Shown here piece after piece: positions 23,051 through 32,097 of a stretch of DNA of 64,000 nucleotides. The first letter of the stretch is position 1, and each line of letters opens with the position of its first letter. The stretch is taken from assembly GCA_032433765.1 (NCBI GenBank), contig JAVIAB010000139.1, positions 48,322,240-48,386,239 on the forward strand, read 5' to 3'. The notes below the pieces were generated by a model. The model made no database searches and was not told where the DNA came from. It worked only from the letters and a program-made list of their open reading frames with translations. The position numbers and the translations under genes were made by a program. Source of the stretch: Megaustenia siamemsis. Its lineage: Eukaryota; Mollusca; Gastropoda; Stylommatophora; Ariophantidae.

Positions 23051-24399
23051 TTTTGACACCTAAACTACGAGTATCATGAAATTGAAGATCTAGGAAGATG
23101 CTGCAGACCCTGTTATATATTTTCTTCACTTTACTCCACTTTTTTGCCTCTTAGCATTGAGAAAAATAAAATACTCTGCGACCAGTCTCGTGGCATAGCG
23201 CTTTCAGTGATGTTTGATATTTAATTAACTTACTAACTTCTGCATTTCCTCACTGCATCTCTTGCTAATGATATGAATGCTCTCTAGGGGAACACTAATA
23301 GGAGACATTTGTGATACACGCCCAAACATTACGATTTTTTCTTCCTTCATGTAATCCATCATTCGTGTTCCTACATCTACACTTTGTTTCTATCAGTGGC
23401 ATATCACGAGCGGGGGTTGCCAACGGCAGTAAAATTTCAAATGGAAGAAAAAAGCAGACAGCATTAATAATAAATAAAAATGAGGAGATTAGGGGGGCGC
23501 AATATTTGTCTCGTTCTGAGTATTGGAAACTCTCACTACGTCACTGCCTTATATTATCATTTCAGATGCTGCCTTTTCTTGTACCATCCATTATTCTTCA
23601 CAGGCATCAAGTCAGTTATAAACAATTTCTTTACTGCTAAACCCCACTCCTTGCTGTTATTATCTTTACATTTTCACGTATAAATTTACCGCATTTCTAA
23701 AACTAGAACTTAACTTTCATTATATGTTAAAACAATGTGCAGTGGCAGACATGGGAGGGATACGCTAGACAAAACACAAGTTATGTTTCCAAAAATAAAC
23801 TTGAACACTACTACTAGAATGACGTTATTTTTTTTTTCGATTGCATGCACATATTTAGCAACAATTTTGTTGCAAATTTGTTGCAGAAATAATAAACCTA
23901 AAATATAAACGGTTTCAAATTTCTTAAAGCCCAGGTAAAAATCGGCAAAAAAAAAACCCTGCTAAATAAGCCATTTCTTCAGTTACAGAAAAGCGACAAA
24001 AACGTTTCCTGTTACGACCAAAGTCAGGTGACCTCAATTAGGCCTGGTCTACGCAAGTTATCAATAATTATGTTCTCAAGTACGAAACGCTACCGGTTAT
24101 GTTACCACAAATGTTAATTAGGAGAATCATAACGTTTCCGTCTAGGATGATTTGAGCTCATCAAAATCAAATCCCAGCAAATGAACTCATTAAAATAAGC
24201 ATGTTTCTATTTTTTGTTACGCATTTTCATTTACGTACCGATTTATTTTTTGTGGCTCGCCTTTGAGTTGTGTGTTTCACTCTGTCAATTCCGAACACAG
24301 TTGTCACCCTAAAGTTTGGGAAACTTAGTGTCAGTGCCCATATATTTCAATGAGCAAGGTCATATTTGAATGAGGGATGGAGTCGGTATGCATTGTATA
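23051..24399. other. unassigned stretch
   Basis: No gene, array or mobile element recognised. Open frames up to 109 codons (23311-23640) have no recognisable domain and AT-rich, non-coding-like composition. Confidence 0.4.
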
Positions 24400-24660
24400 A
24401 AAGGCAGCTCCTAAAAACATCAGAAAGAAACAACATTTTTCGGGCACATCATGAGAAGAGGAAAGTTGGAATACTTGGATACAACTGGCAAAATAAAAGG
24501 AAAGAGAGATTGCGGAGGACAAAGAGAGAAAATACTAGATAGTTTGGTGTCATGGCATGGAAAACAGTAAACAACAGAACCGATACGATGCACTGTAGAT
24601 AGAAGATTGTGGAAAGACATGATCGTCTACGCCAACCGGTATGTAACATGATGATGATGC
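24400..24660 (+). mobile_element. LINE family C 3' end
   Basis: Matches 31405-31640: tttttcgggcacatcatgag, a RRGKLEYLDTTGKIKGKRD-like stretch, and a gtggaaagacatgatcgtct end followed by a tgatgatgatg tail. Only the last about 80 codons are left. Confidence 0.75.
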
Positions 24661-25046
24661 ATAGTATAGATCTTAATGAGTAATGGAGTCGATATCTATA
24701 GTTAGGATCTTATTGAATAATTGAATTGTAGCCAAATGTATATTTTAATGAATGATGGGGTCAGTATCACACCAGACGGACGTACTTTCTAAGAAAACAA
24801 AAATGTCTGGTACCCATATTTAAGAGACGTGAAGATTAGCATTGGTCATATCTGGGAATTGAACCATGAACCAGTCCTTATCGTGCGCACTAACCACTCA
24901 ACCACTGCAATTCTCATTCACTCAACTGAGGTAAGTAATAACTGCAAGGAAGTGCAATGACCCTCCACCATGTCCAGATGCTGTGAAGTTCACTGTTACC
25001 TCCTGACAAAACTGAATGCTACGGGACATCCTTTACCTCTGGAGTG
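24661..25046 (-). mobile_element. tRNA-like SINE remnant (about 24780-24915) in unassigned sequence
   Basis: On the minus strand, a B-box-like ggttcaattccc (complement of gggaattgaacca at 24854) and an A-box-like gtggttgagtggttagtgcg form a tRNA-like head, with gggtacc further on as in family 1. The body differs from family 1. No TSD was found. Confidence 0.6.
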
Positions 25047-25512
25047 TGAATGTAAAAGTTGTTCAGTGCCGCCAGCTTCGCTATTGATTGTCATGTGTAC
25101 TTTTCTGACAAACACTCACAAACAACCCGATGTGGAAATGTGTACCTAACTCACAGAAACATTGAATGTAAAAGTTGTTCAGTGCCGCCAGCTTCGCTAT
25201 TAATTGTCATGTGTACTTTTCTGACAAACACTCACAAACAACCCGATGTGGAAATGTGTACCTAACTCACAGAAACATTGAATGTAAAAGTTGTTCAGTG
25301 CCGCCAGCTTCGCTATTGATTGTCATGTGTACTTTTCTGACAAACACTCACAAACAACCCGATGTGGAAATGTGTACCTAACTCACAGAAACATTGAATG
25401 TAAAAGTTGTTCAGTGCCGCCAGCTTCGCTATTGATTGTCATGTGTACTTTTCTGACAAACACTCACAAACAACCCGATGTGGAAATGTGTACCTAACTC
25501 ACAGAAATATTG
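25047..25512. repeat. 116-bp tandem repeat, 4 copies
   Basis: Copies begin at 25047, 25163, 25279 and 25395 (aatgtaaaagttgttcagtg). They are nearly identical; copy 2 has taattgtca for tgattgtca. It is a long unit with very little divergence, so a recent duplication. Confidence 0.95.
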
Positions 25513-25639
25513 AATGTAAAAAGTGAAAGTAGGAACATTGCTCGCTGTATCTCTAATTGTTACCTCTTAATAAAAATAAAATTATAAACTATAATGATAT
25601 AAGACTACATGTCCTTGTCAACAATACTGGGGCGACCCT
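25513..25639. other. unassigned short spacer
   Basis: AT-rich, nothing recognised. Confidence 0.4.
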
Positions 25640-25990
25640 TAAATGCAGACATAAACAAATGAATGCCAAAATAATGGAGAAAAGATAACGACCACCGAAA
25701 TGAAATGTGTCAGAAGAATGATAGGAAACAGCTTAAGGGACAGAGTAAGAAACACTGACCCGAGGAAGAAACTCGAAATTGAACCATCCATCGAATACAT
25801 AAAGAAACAACAGATAAATTGGTTCGGCCACATAAAACAAAAAGAGCTAACAAAGACTCAAAGAGTCATAAAAATCGCTACGAAAACGCCAGATTAAGAG
25901 GAAGACCGAGAAAGAGATGGATAAAGGGAATACTAGAGTCATGTAATAGAAGGAAAAGGTATGTGTTAGCACTCGGAAAAAATGACAAAT
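25640..25990 (+). pseudogene. LINE family E C-terminal fragment
   Basis: The plus-strand frame 25700-25897 holds MKCVRRMIGNSLRDRVRNTD and QQINWFGHIKQ, the usual post-RT pattern of non-LTR elements. After a shift the RGRPRKRW-like stretch follows to about 25960. Older copies of the same family lie on the minus strand at 55780-56710. Confidence 0.75.
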
Positions 25991-26019
25991 AAACAACAAC
26001 AGAAAAAAAACAAAGAACA

Positions 26020-26115
26020 ATATATGGTCTGAAGCAGGATCGAACCCGTACTCCATGGCACTGCACCTTGCCACGAGAAGCCGAACGCTTGAGAGTCACT
26101 AGGAGGGATAACAGC
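26020..26115 (-). mobile_element. tRNA-like SINE head
   Basis: The minus strand has a B-box-like gggttcgatcc (complement of ggatcgaaccc at 26039) and a decayed A box near 26090. It is close to LINE family E and may be a separate, truncated SINE. Confidence 0.55.
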
Positions 26116-26223
26116 AGAAGAGGCCAACAGAAGAGCAAAGAATCGCAGATTGTATCTCCCCACGACGCCAACAGCAATGGAGGATGGATAGAAGAAGAAG
26201 AACAAATGAATTCTGAAGTTTTC

Positions 26224-26782
26224 TGGAAAATATGTAAATGAGTACTTGACTTATCCTGTTAGAAGAAAGGATTACTGCTCGGAAGATTGCTCAAAATATG
26301 TAGTTAGGATCATAATCACGGTACTTCGGACGCATCGATAGATACTTCGATCCTGAGGAATTTGAAGACAATCCTAGAAGAATCCAGGTCGACATGCACG
26401 AACTCCGTAGCACGGCCTGGGGTCAAGGCCATGGGTAAGTTTCTACTGACAATTTTGTCTGAGCAGCGGCCACATTTATGGCCAACACTCTTTTGATGTT
26501 ATCTGCCAGGGGTTTTTTAACGTGCGCGATTGCACTCGGGACAACCACCTGTTATATGGCATTGCAAGACACCGGGTCTCACTACCCAAGAGACCAGGAC
26601 AGTGTAACTTCATGAAGAGACCACGGATTAATTTTTCAATTTTTGACAAATCACCACCCGCCGCGGTAGGCTTTAAACCCGATTCTTTCCTCTACAAAGA
26701 CAGGACTTCTAGACAACCCAGCCACCAGAAAATATGGAAATAGGTACTCGACTTACACAGTTAAAGACAGGATTGCTGTCAT
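26224..26782. repeat. unidentified insertion flanked by a diverged direct repeat of about 50 bp
   Basis: 26224-26280 and 26729-26780 are similar (gaaaatatg, gtactcgact versus gtacttgact, aggattgctg versus aggattactg). Between them lies about 450 bp of GC-richer sequence (near 26310-26720) with acgtgcgcgattgcactcgg, a motif I associate with dispersed repeats in molluscan genomes, though this is unverified. One frame from 26322 (YFGRIDRYFDPEEFEDNP) stays open to a gggtaagt donor-like site at about 26436. It could be a captured exon or a repeat. A 73-codon open frame at 26522-26743 has no known domain. Confidence 0.45.
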
Positions 26783-26869
26783 TAAAAGTGTTGTCGTTTC
26801 AATTACTGGTTACTGATGTGTAAATGAAGGTTGTAGTAATCTGGTTTTACAGTTGAGTGAGAATGTAGA

Positions 26870-27181
26870 GAATACCATGGGCAACTAAGAAGAGTAATGA
26901 AAACGTTCTGAAAGAGGCCAAAGCAAAGAAAATACTAATTTCCAATATTAGAAAGAAACAATTATAATTTTGTTTGGCTATTTAATGAGAAGAGAACAGC
27001 AGGAATATATAGTGACAAGTGGGAGTATTGAGGGACGAAGAGATAGAGGAAAGCAGATAGAAAAGATACCAGGCAGTTTAAGAGAATGGCTTGGCAGAAG
27101 GTCAACAAAAGAAATGATAACTGTCGAGATCGAAAGTTGTGGTGAGACATAATCACCTACGCCATCAGGCATGGTACTTGA

Positions 27182-27216
<35 letters not shown>
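26870..27216 (+). mobile_element. LINE family C 3' end with (gat)n tail
   Basis: Collinear with 53000-53310: ccatgggcaactaagaagag, ESNEN-like sequence, a LMRREQQEYIVTSG stretch, GRRDRGKQIEKIPGSLREWL, then a (gat)n microsatellite at 27183-27216. The trinucleotide tail is the LINE 3' end and is shared by several copies in the window. Confidence 0.8.
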
Positions 27217-27217
<1 letters not shown>

Positions 27218-27529
27218 TGTAACGCTGCAACGATAAAAAAAAATTGACACCGAATTTTTTCGTGCGGATTCTCACTTCTGTGTGACCAAATAAACTGGAA
27301 TAGATGATACTTTCCACATGAATGAGCTTTGACTCATTGCTCATTAGTTCTTATGTTGCGTGAAAATCATGCTAAACTGACGCTTGTTTTTACGTTTTAG
27401 CGTATCGGTTTAAACCATATTTGACTGTATCATTTATCAATAATTTATTATTTTTTTTTCGAGAGAGAGAGAAATAGAGAGGGTGGGGGGGGGAGTGCGG
27501 GAAAGATAGTTTGAGAAAGAGAGGGATAA
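27217..27529. other. unassigned stretch
   Basis: Nothing recognised. It includes a short poly-g run at about 27485-27492 next to purine-rich sequence. Confidence 0.4.
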
Positions 27530-28208
27530 GGACAATAAAATAGACATGACACGAGAGTGTGTGAGAGAAAAAATAGAAGAAGATAGGAAGATAAAATAGA
27601 CATGACACGAGAGTGTGTGAGACAAAAAATAGAAGAAGATAGGAAGATAAAATAGACATGACACGAGAGTGTGTGAGAGAAAAAATAGAAGAAGATAGGA
27701 AGATAAAATAGACATGACACGAGAGTGTGTGAGAGAAAACATAGAAGAAGATAGGAAGATAAAATAGACATGACACGAGAGTGTGTGAGAGAAAAAATAG
27801 AAGAAGATAGGAAGATAAAATAGACATGACACGAGAGTGTGTGAGACAAAAAATAGAAGAAGATAGGAAGATAAAATAGACATGACACGAGAGTGTGTGA
27901 GAGAAAAAATAGAAGAAGATAGGAAGATAAAATAGACATGACACGAGAGTGTGTGAGAGAAAAAATAGAAGAAGCTAGGAAGATAAAATAGACATGACAC
28001 GAGAGTGTGTGAGACAAAAAATAGAAGAAGATAGGAAGATAAAATAGACATGACACGAGAGTGTGTGAGAGAAAAAATAGAAGAAGATAGGAAGATAAAA
28101 TAGACATGACACGAGAGTGTGTGAGACAAAAAATAGAAGAAGATAGGAAGATAAAATAGACATGACACGAGAGTGTGTGAGAGAAAAAATAGAAGAAGAT
28201 AGGAAGAA
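27530..28208. repeat. 56-bp minisatellite, about 12 copies
   Basis: The unit starts tagacatgacacgagagtgt. Only one visible site alternates regularly (gagagaaaa versus gagacaaaa), giving partial higher-order order. The unit lacks stops in all three minus-strand frames, so long hydrophobic-looking open frames (for example 28537-27437, 366 codons) cycle through it. These are repeat artefacts. Confidence 0.95.
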
Positions 28209-28306
28209 GATGTTACGTAGATTAAAAGAGGGGAGATAACAATAAGAAATAATGTGAACATGTGAAAAAGTAGTGAGATTGAGAGAAATAAAAAAAATAA
28301 TGAGAC

Positions 28307-28355
<49 letters not shown>

Positions 28356-28563
28356 GAGTACATAGAGAAAATACAAAAAATAATGAAATGAGAAAAATGT
28401 ACGGAGGAAGAAATTAGAACTCCCCAAAATAGATAAATAACATGGGCGAACATAAAACATGAACATAGGAAACTTGTGTAGCGAAACTCAGACACTGTAG
28501 TCAGTGTTGATGTTATTCCTGTTATTTGGACAACCACGTTACATTATTCTGGCGCTCACTTAC
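28209..28563. other. host-gene intron with (ga)n tract
   Basis: (ga)n at 28312-28356. The intron follows the host exon that ends at 28564, and no further downstream exon was found. Confidence 0.5.
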
Positions 28564-28787
28564 CACTGGGATCCACTTGAGGTGGGTTCTCATTCATGGG
28601 GTTGATGGTAACTTCAAATTCCATAACATCCGACTCGTTTGGCGGGTCCTGGTGGTCCTGCAAGGTGAAGGTGAATATGTCCTTGAATACCTCATTCCCA
28701 TGGTGACGATAGTAGATCTGACCTTTGATGACGTCACGTTGACGGAAGCCAAATATTTTGGTGCCAGTGTCAGAAGGTCGTATCTTT
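28564..28787 (-). CDS. FRAS1/FREM-like exon: part of a CSPG repeat
   Basis: Exon of 224 bp on the minus strand. The acceptor is a pyrimidine tract ending ttccttctcag before 28787, and the donor is gtaagtgag after 28564. It encodes RPSDTGTKIFGFRQRDVIKG then QIYYRHHGNE, KDIFTFTLQD and EFEVTINPMNENPP. That layout (a Thr/Phe-rich entry, DI.G.I.Y.H.G, a DxFTFxxxD core, then an I.P.N..PP exit) is the signature of a chondroitin-sulphate-proteoglycan (CSPG/NG2) repeat of the FRAS1/FREM family. It starts with one base that completes the Arg codon begun at 31754-31755 and ends after the first base of a Gly-type codon (phase 1). The next exon is not in the window. The proteins are secreted basement-membrane components. 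Confidence 0.85.
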
Positions 28788-28866
28788 CTGAGAAGGAAAT
28801 ACAGAAATATCGTTTCTAAGGTGAGAGGATTTTCTACATCCATAAATAAATAGTCATTTGAGTTAT
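28788..28866. other. intron sequence
   Basis: Short intron segment between the exon acceptor and a SINE. Confidence 0.5.
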
Positions 28867-29125
28867 TTATGGGAGCGGCGATAGCTCAGTGGTTAGAACT
28901 GGACTACAAACGACAAGAGGTAGTGTTCAATCCTGACAGACGGCTTCCGGGTTCACCCAGCCTTAAATGGGTACCGGATTTTTTTCTGGGAAAGTAAAAT
29001 GGCACGGACGTAATACCGACCGCATTACCCCAAAAATCATGTGCCGAAGGTCTCTAAAAATGATGCTCACCAACACCATATTCCCTACGCGCCACTTGGC
29101 GTGACGGGGGTACTTTACTTCTTTT
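28867..29125 (+). mobile_element. tRNA-derived SINE (family 1)
   Basis: A plus-strand copy: head gcgatagctcagtggttaga, B-box region ttcaatcctg (mutated), acccagccttaaatgggtac, ttgcgtgacgggggta-type block near 29098, and a T-rich/A-poor end. It differs from the intact copy at several positions, so it is middle-aged. Confidence 0.88.
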
Positions 29126-29235
29126 TTTAATTTTTTTTTTATTTTGAGTTTCACACACACACACTCGCACGCACGCACGCACACGCGCGCGCACACACAC
29201 ACACAGATCAATAAAACAGTTTTCAACTCGAGTTT
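29126..29235. repeat. (ca)/(cg) alternating tract
   Basis: 29152-29208 alternates purines and pyrimidines, including acgcgcgcgcacacac, a sequence type known to favour Z-DNA. Confidence 0.8.
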
Positions 29236-31069
29236 TAATTTAGTGTTATTATTATAAGGCTGTGAAACATTGCCCCGGTTAGCCCACTATCAGGGTTACG
29301 TGAAGCCATTGGAGCAGGTTGTTTTATGGTGTTGTGGGGAGCAGCCGACAAGTAGTATCGGTTATGGTCCCCACTCCGTGATTGCAGGTAGAGGATCTTA
29401 GTTGTATGTTCAATGGCTGCGATATTCAACTAGTTCTGTCACCGCCAAGAAAGAAAGGAATGACAAACTACCTTTTTATATTACCAAGTATAATTATGTC
29501 CAAATACAGTTTGATATCTACAGATAAATACGTCAACGGGGACTCCACAGTCATCTTGTCCGGTAGGGAGCGTTATGTGCTACAGCGGACACCTGACCGT
29601 CATCAAGCTACTGTAGGCAAGATCAAACATAAAGAGACACTAGCAATAGGAGCTTGGACCATTAGATCAGAATTCCAGGTTGACAAGCTAAAAAACATCA
29701 GCCAAGAAATGAAGAGAATACAATTGAACATCTTGAGACTATGCGAAATAAGATGGAATGTAGCAGGATTAGTACAATGCGACAGTGGAAATATAATTTA
29801 TTCCAGGAGAGCCACACACGAAAGAGGTGTAGGCATAATGTTAGATAGAGAAAAAAGCAAAACAGTGAAAAGATTTTGGCAAGCATCAGATAGAATTCTG
29901 CTAGTAAAATTCATTGGGAGGTAGACCAATGGATATCACATAATTCAAGCTTATGCACCAACAAGTAATAGCGAAGAAGAAGACAATTACACCTTTCACA
30001 ACGAGCTAGAGATGACCATGGGACAGTGTAAATCCCAAAAAATAACAATTATATTAGGGGATTTCAATGCAAAGGTAGGAACAGCTAATGTGCAAAGTGT
30101 TTTTGGAGAGACGAATGACAGAGGGCAGCGATTGATAGATTTCGCAATGTCACATGAAATGATGATAGGTAATACCTGGTTGAAACAACATCCTAAACGA
30201 CTATGGACATGAGAAAGTCCAGACAACAAAGTACACAATCAAATTGATTTAATACTGGTACAGAAAAGATTGAGGAATGGGCTAACACCTGTTAAAACAA
30301 TGTTAGGAGCAGATGGCAGTAGTGACCATGTACCAGTAGTTGGAGAAATGAGAATAAAACCGTGGAGGACACCTAAATCCCCAAGAAATATGTAATTAGA
30401 ACTAGATATGCTTACAGTAGATAGACAGATGAGTGATAAGTACAATACGAAAGTACAAGATAGATATAATTCTATTGAGAAAATACCGGACATCGAGGAG
30501 CAGATGGAAATGCTCAAACAATTGATTCAGCAAACATCAAAAGAAGTAATACCAGTGACTAAAAGAATCAACAAAAAGCAATGGATGACAAAAAAATACG
30601 AGAACTAATGAACGAAAGACGAAAACATAAGAAAGAAGAACGGGCATCCAAAATATTGCACAAAGAGATCCAAAACAAATGTAGATATGCAAAGAAAGGA
30701 TGGTTAAAGCAGAAATGTGAAGAAATGGAAAGACAACAAAAGAAAGTCTCAACATTTATGCATAATCAGTTAAATGAATTAACAGGAAGAAAAGAATTCA
30801 AAATTTCAGGATGTGTGAAATCAAAGGAAGGAAATATAATAATGGGACAGGAGAAGATAATGGAAATGGACAGAATATATCAGTCAACTGTGATGATGAA
30901 AGATCAGAGCTAAACAAAGACACAGGACCACCAATAATGCAGAGTGAAGCGAAGGAGGAATTTTGAACACATGAAAATAGGCAAACGACCAGGTCACGAC
31001 AATATAACAATCAAAGAGATAAATTCATTAGGAGAGCTGGGAGTACAAGTCATAACAAAACTACTCAAT

Positions 31070-31075
<6 letters not shown>
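29236..31075 (+). pseudogene. LINE family C: endonuclease domain and RT N-terminal region
   Basis: 29382-29924 encodes the start of an APE-like endonuclease (LAIGAWTIRSEFQVDKLK, LCEIRWNVAG, GVGIMLD). In another frame to about 30200 come IIQAYAPTSN, then ITIILGDFNAKVG with the catalytic Asp/Asn pair. 30240-30400 gives NQIDLILVQKRL and SDHVPVVGEM with the catalytic SDH. 30408-30911 continues into the linker before RT (KRINKKQWMTKKYEN, KKGWLKQKCEEME). A fragment with RPGHDNITIKEI-like sequence ends at about 31075 in a (ta)n tract. This protein type is annotated in many animals as craniofacial development protein 2-like, which derives from the RTE/BovB endonuclease. Several stops and shifts kill it, and the RT core is missing. 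Confidence 0.85.
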
Positions 31076-31113
<38 letters not shown>

Positions 31114-31128
31114 CATATATATATAAAA
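31075..31128. repeat. (ta)n microsatellite inside the LINE
   Basis: The (ta)n run sits exactly where the LINE loses its RT catalytic core, so the deletion breakpoint and the tract coincide. Confidence 0.85.
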
Positions 31129-31660
31129 CACTGGACACATACCCGAAGATTCAAACGCTACTGATTGTGAAAACCATTGGAAAATGAAAAATATATTATG
31201 CAACAAATCTGTGTTAACAGAAGTGAGAAAGAGAATTAATCGGTGACATATAGAGCAAATTATGATCTATGGAAGCGAATAATAGACATTAAACAAACAA
31301 ATGAAAAACGATTAGAGGCCACAGAGATGGTATTTCTCAGAAGAATGTTGAAAGTTCCATGGACAGCTTAAAAAGACCAACAAGAAAATTTTCAAAGAAT
31401 CCAACACAAAAAGGAAGCTCCTAAAACACATCAGAAAGAAACAATCAACATTTTTCAGGTACATCATGAGAAGAGGAAAGTTGGAATACTTTGTTATAAC
31501 TGGCAAAATGCAGGAAAGAGAGATCGCGAACGACAAAGAGAGAAAATACTAGATAGCTTGGTGTCATGGCATGGAAAACAGTCAACAACAGAATTGATAC
31601 ACGGTGTATAGAGAATTGTGGATGATGATGGTACTTATTCCATGTAGTGAATGGACTTAA
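31129..31660 (+). pseudogene. LINE family C, C-terminal part
   Basis: Continues the same element after the deletion: ANYDLWKRIIDI, EMVFLRRMLKVPWTA, then a HHEKRKVGIL-like stretch and the conserved end (tgtggatgatgatgg near 31618). It is collinear with 24400-24660 and 52880-53310. Confidence 0.75.
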
Positions 31661-31753
31661 CTTCGCGATTGAGTCCACGTTTTTTTGACTGATTAAAAAC
31701 ACAGCTGTTATTGTCTTCGTTCTGTCAATAAAAAAATATGTGTAAACACTTAC
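31661..31753. other. intron sequence
   Basis: Short segment up to the donor of the next host exon. Confidence 0.5.
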
Positions 31754-31993
31754 CGAATAATGTCCCCTGCTGTAGGGGAAGTAACAATCGTATATATAAT
31801 ATTGCTGTCCTGAGACTCGGCATCGAGCGCCATCAACATGTCCTCGGTTATCTTCCTCATGTCGCCCTCGTTAACCTGTATGCCCAGGTTGTTGACCAGG
31901 TAAGGAGGTGTGTCATCCCGGGGAATGATTCTGATTGGGAAGGAAGACAAGACTGTGTTGCTACCATCGCTGATTCGTAGTTCTATGCGGTCT
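31754..31993 (-). CDS. FRAS1/FREM-like exon: end of one CSPG repeat and start of the next
   Basis: A 240-bp minus-strand exon. The acceptor ends tatttctgtttcag before 31993, and the donor gtaagtgtt follows 31754. It encodes DRIELRISDGSNTVLSS, FPIRIIPRDDTPPYLV and GIQVNEGDMRKITEDML, ending SPTAGDIIR. The phrase RISDG followed by I.I.P.DD.PP marks the end of one CSPG repeat, and the EG....IT...L element opens the next. It begins with the third base of an Arg codon (after ag at 40621-40620) and ends after two bases of an Arg codon (cg), matching both neighbouring exons exactly. These repeats form an extracellular rod in basement-membrane proteins. Confidence 0.9.
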
Positions 31994-32089
31994 CTGAAAC
32001 AGAAATATGGAATATGGCATGTAGTCCAAGTATAACTTGATGGATCAAGATAAACACTTATTGACAAACATATGATTTTGTTGTATAGT
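31994..32089. other. intron sequence
   Basis: Intron segment between the exon and the hAT target-site duplication. Confidence 0.5.
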
Positions 32090-32097
32090 GTATATGT
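32090..32097. repeat. hAT target-site duplication, left copy
   Basis: gtatatgt, identical to 35341-35348. Eight bases is the hAT signature length. Confidence 0.9.

Noticed and set aside
27437..28537. 366-codon hydrophobic open frame on the minus strand
   Set aside because: It runs entirely through the 56-bp array and flanking low-complexity sequence. All three frames are open because the unit has no stop codon. No start context, domain or non-repeat sequence supports a gene.
28867..29125. True tRNA gene
   Set aside because: The A and B boxes belong to SINE heads. The cloverleaf is incomplete, the same body and tail follow in several copies, and target duplications flank two of them.
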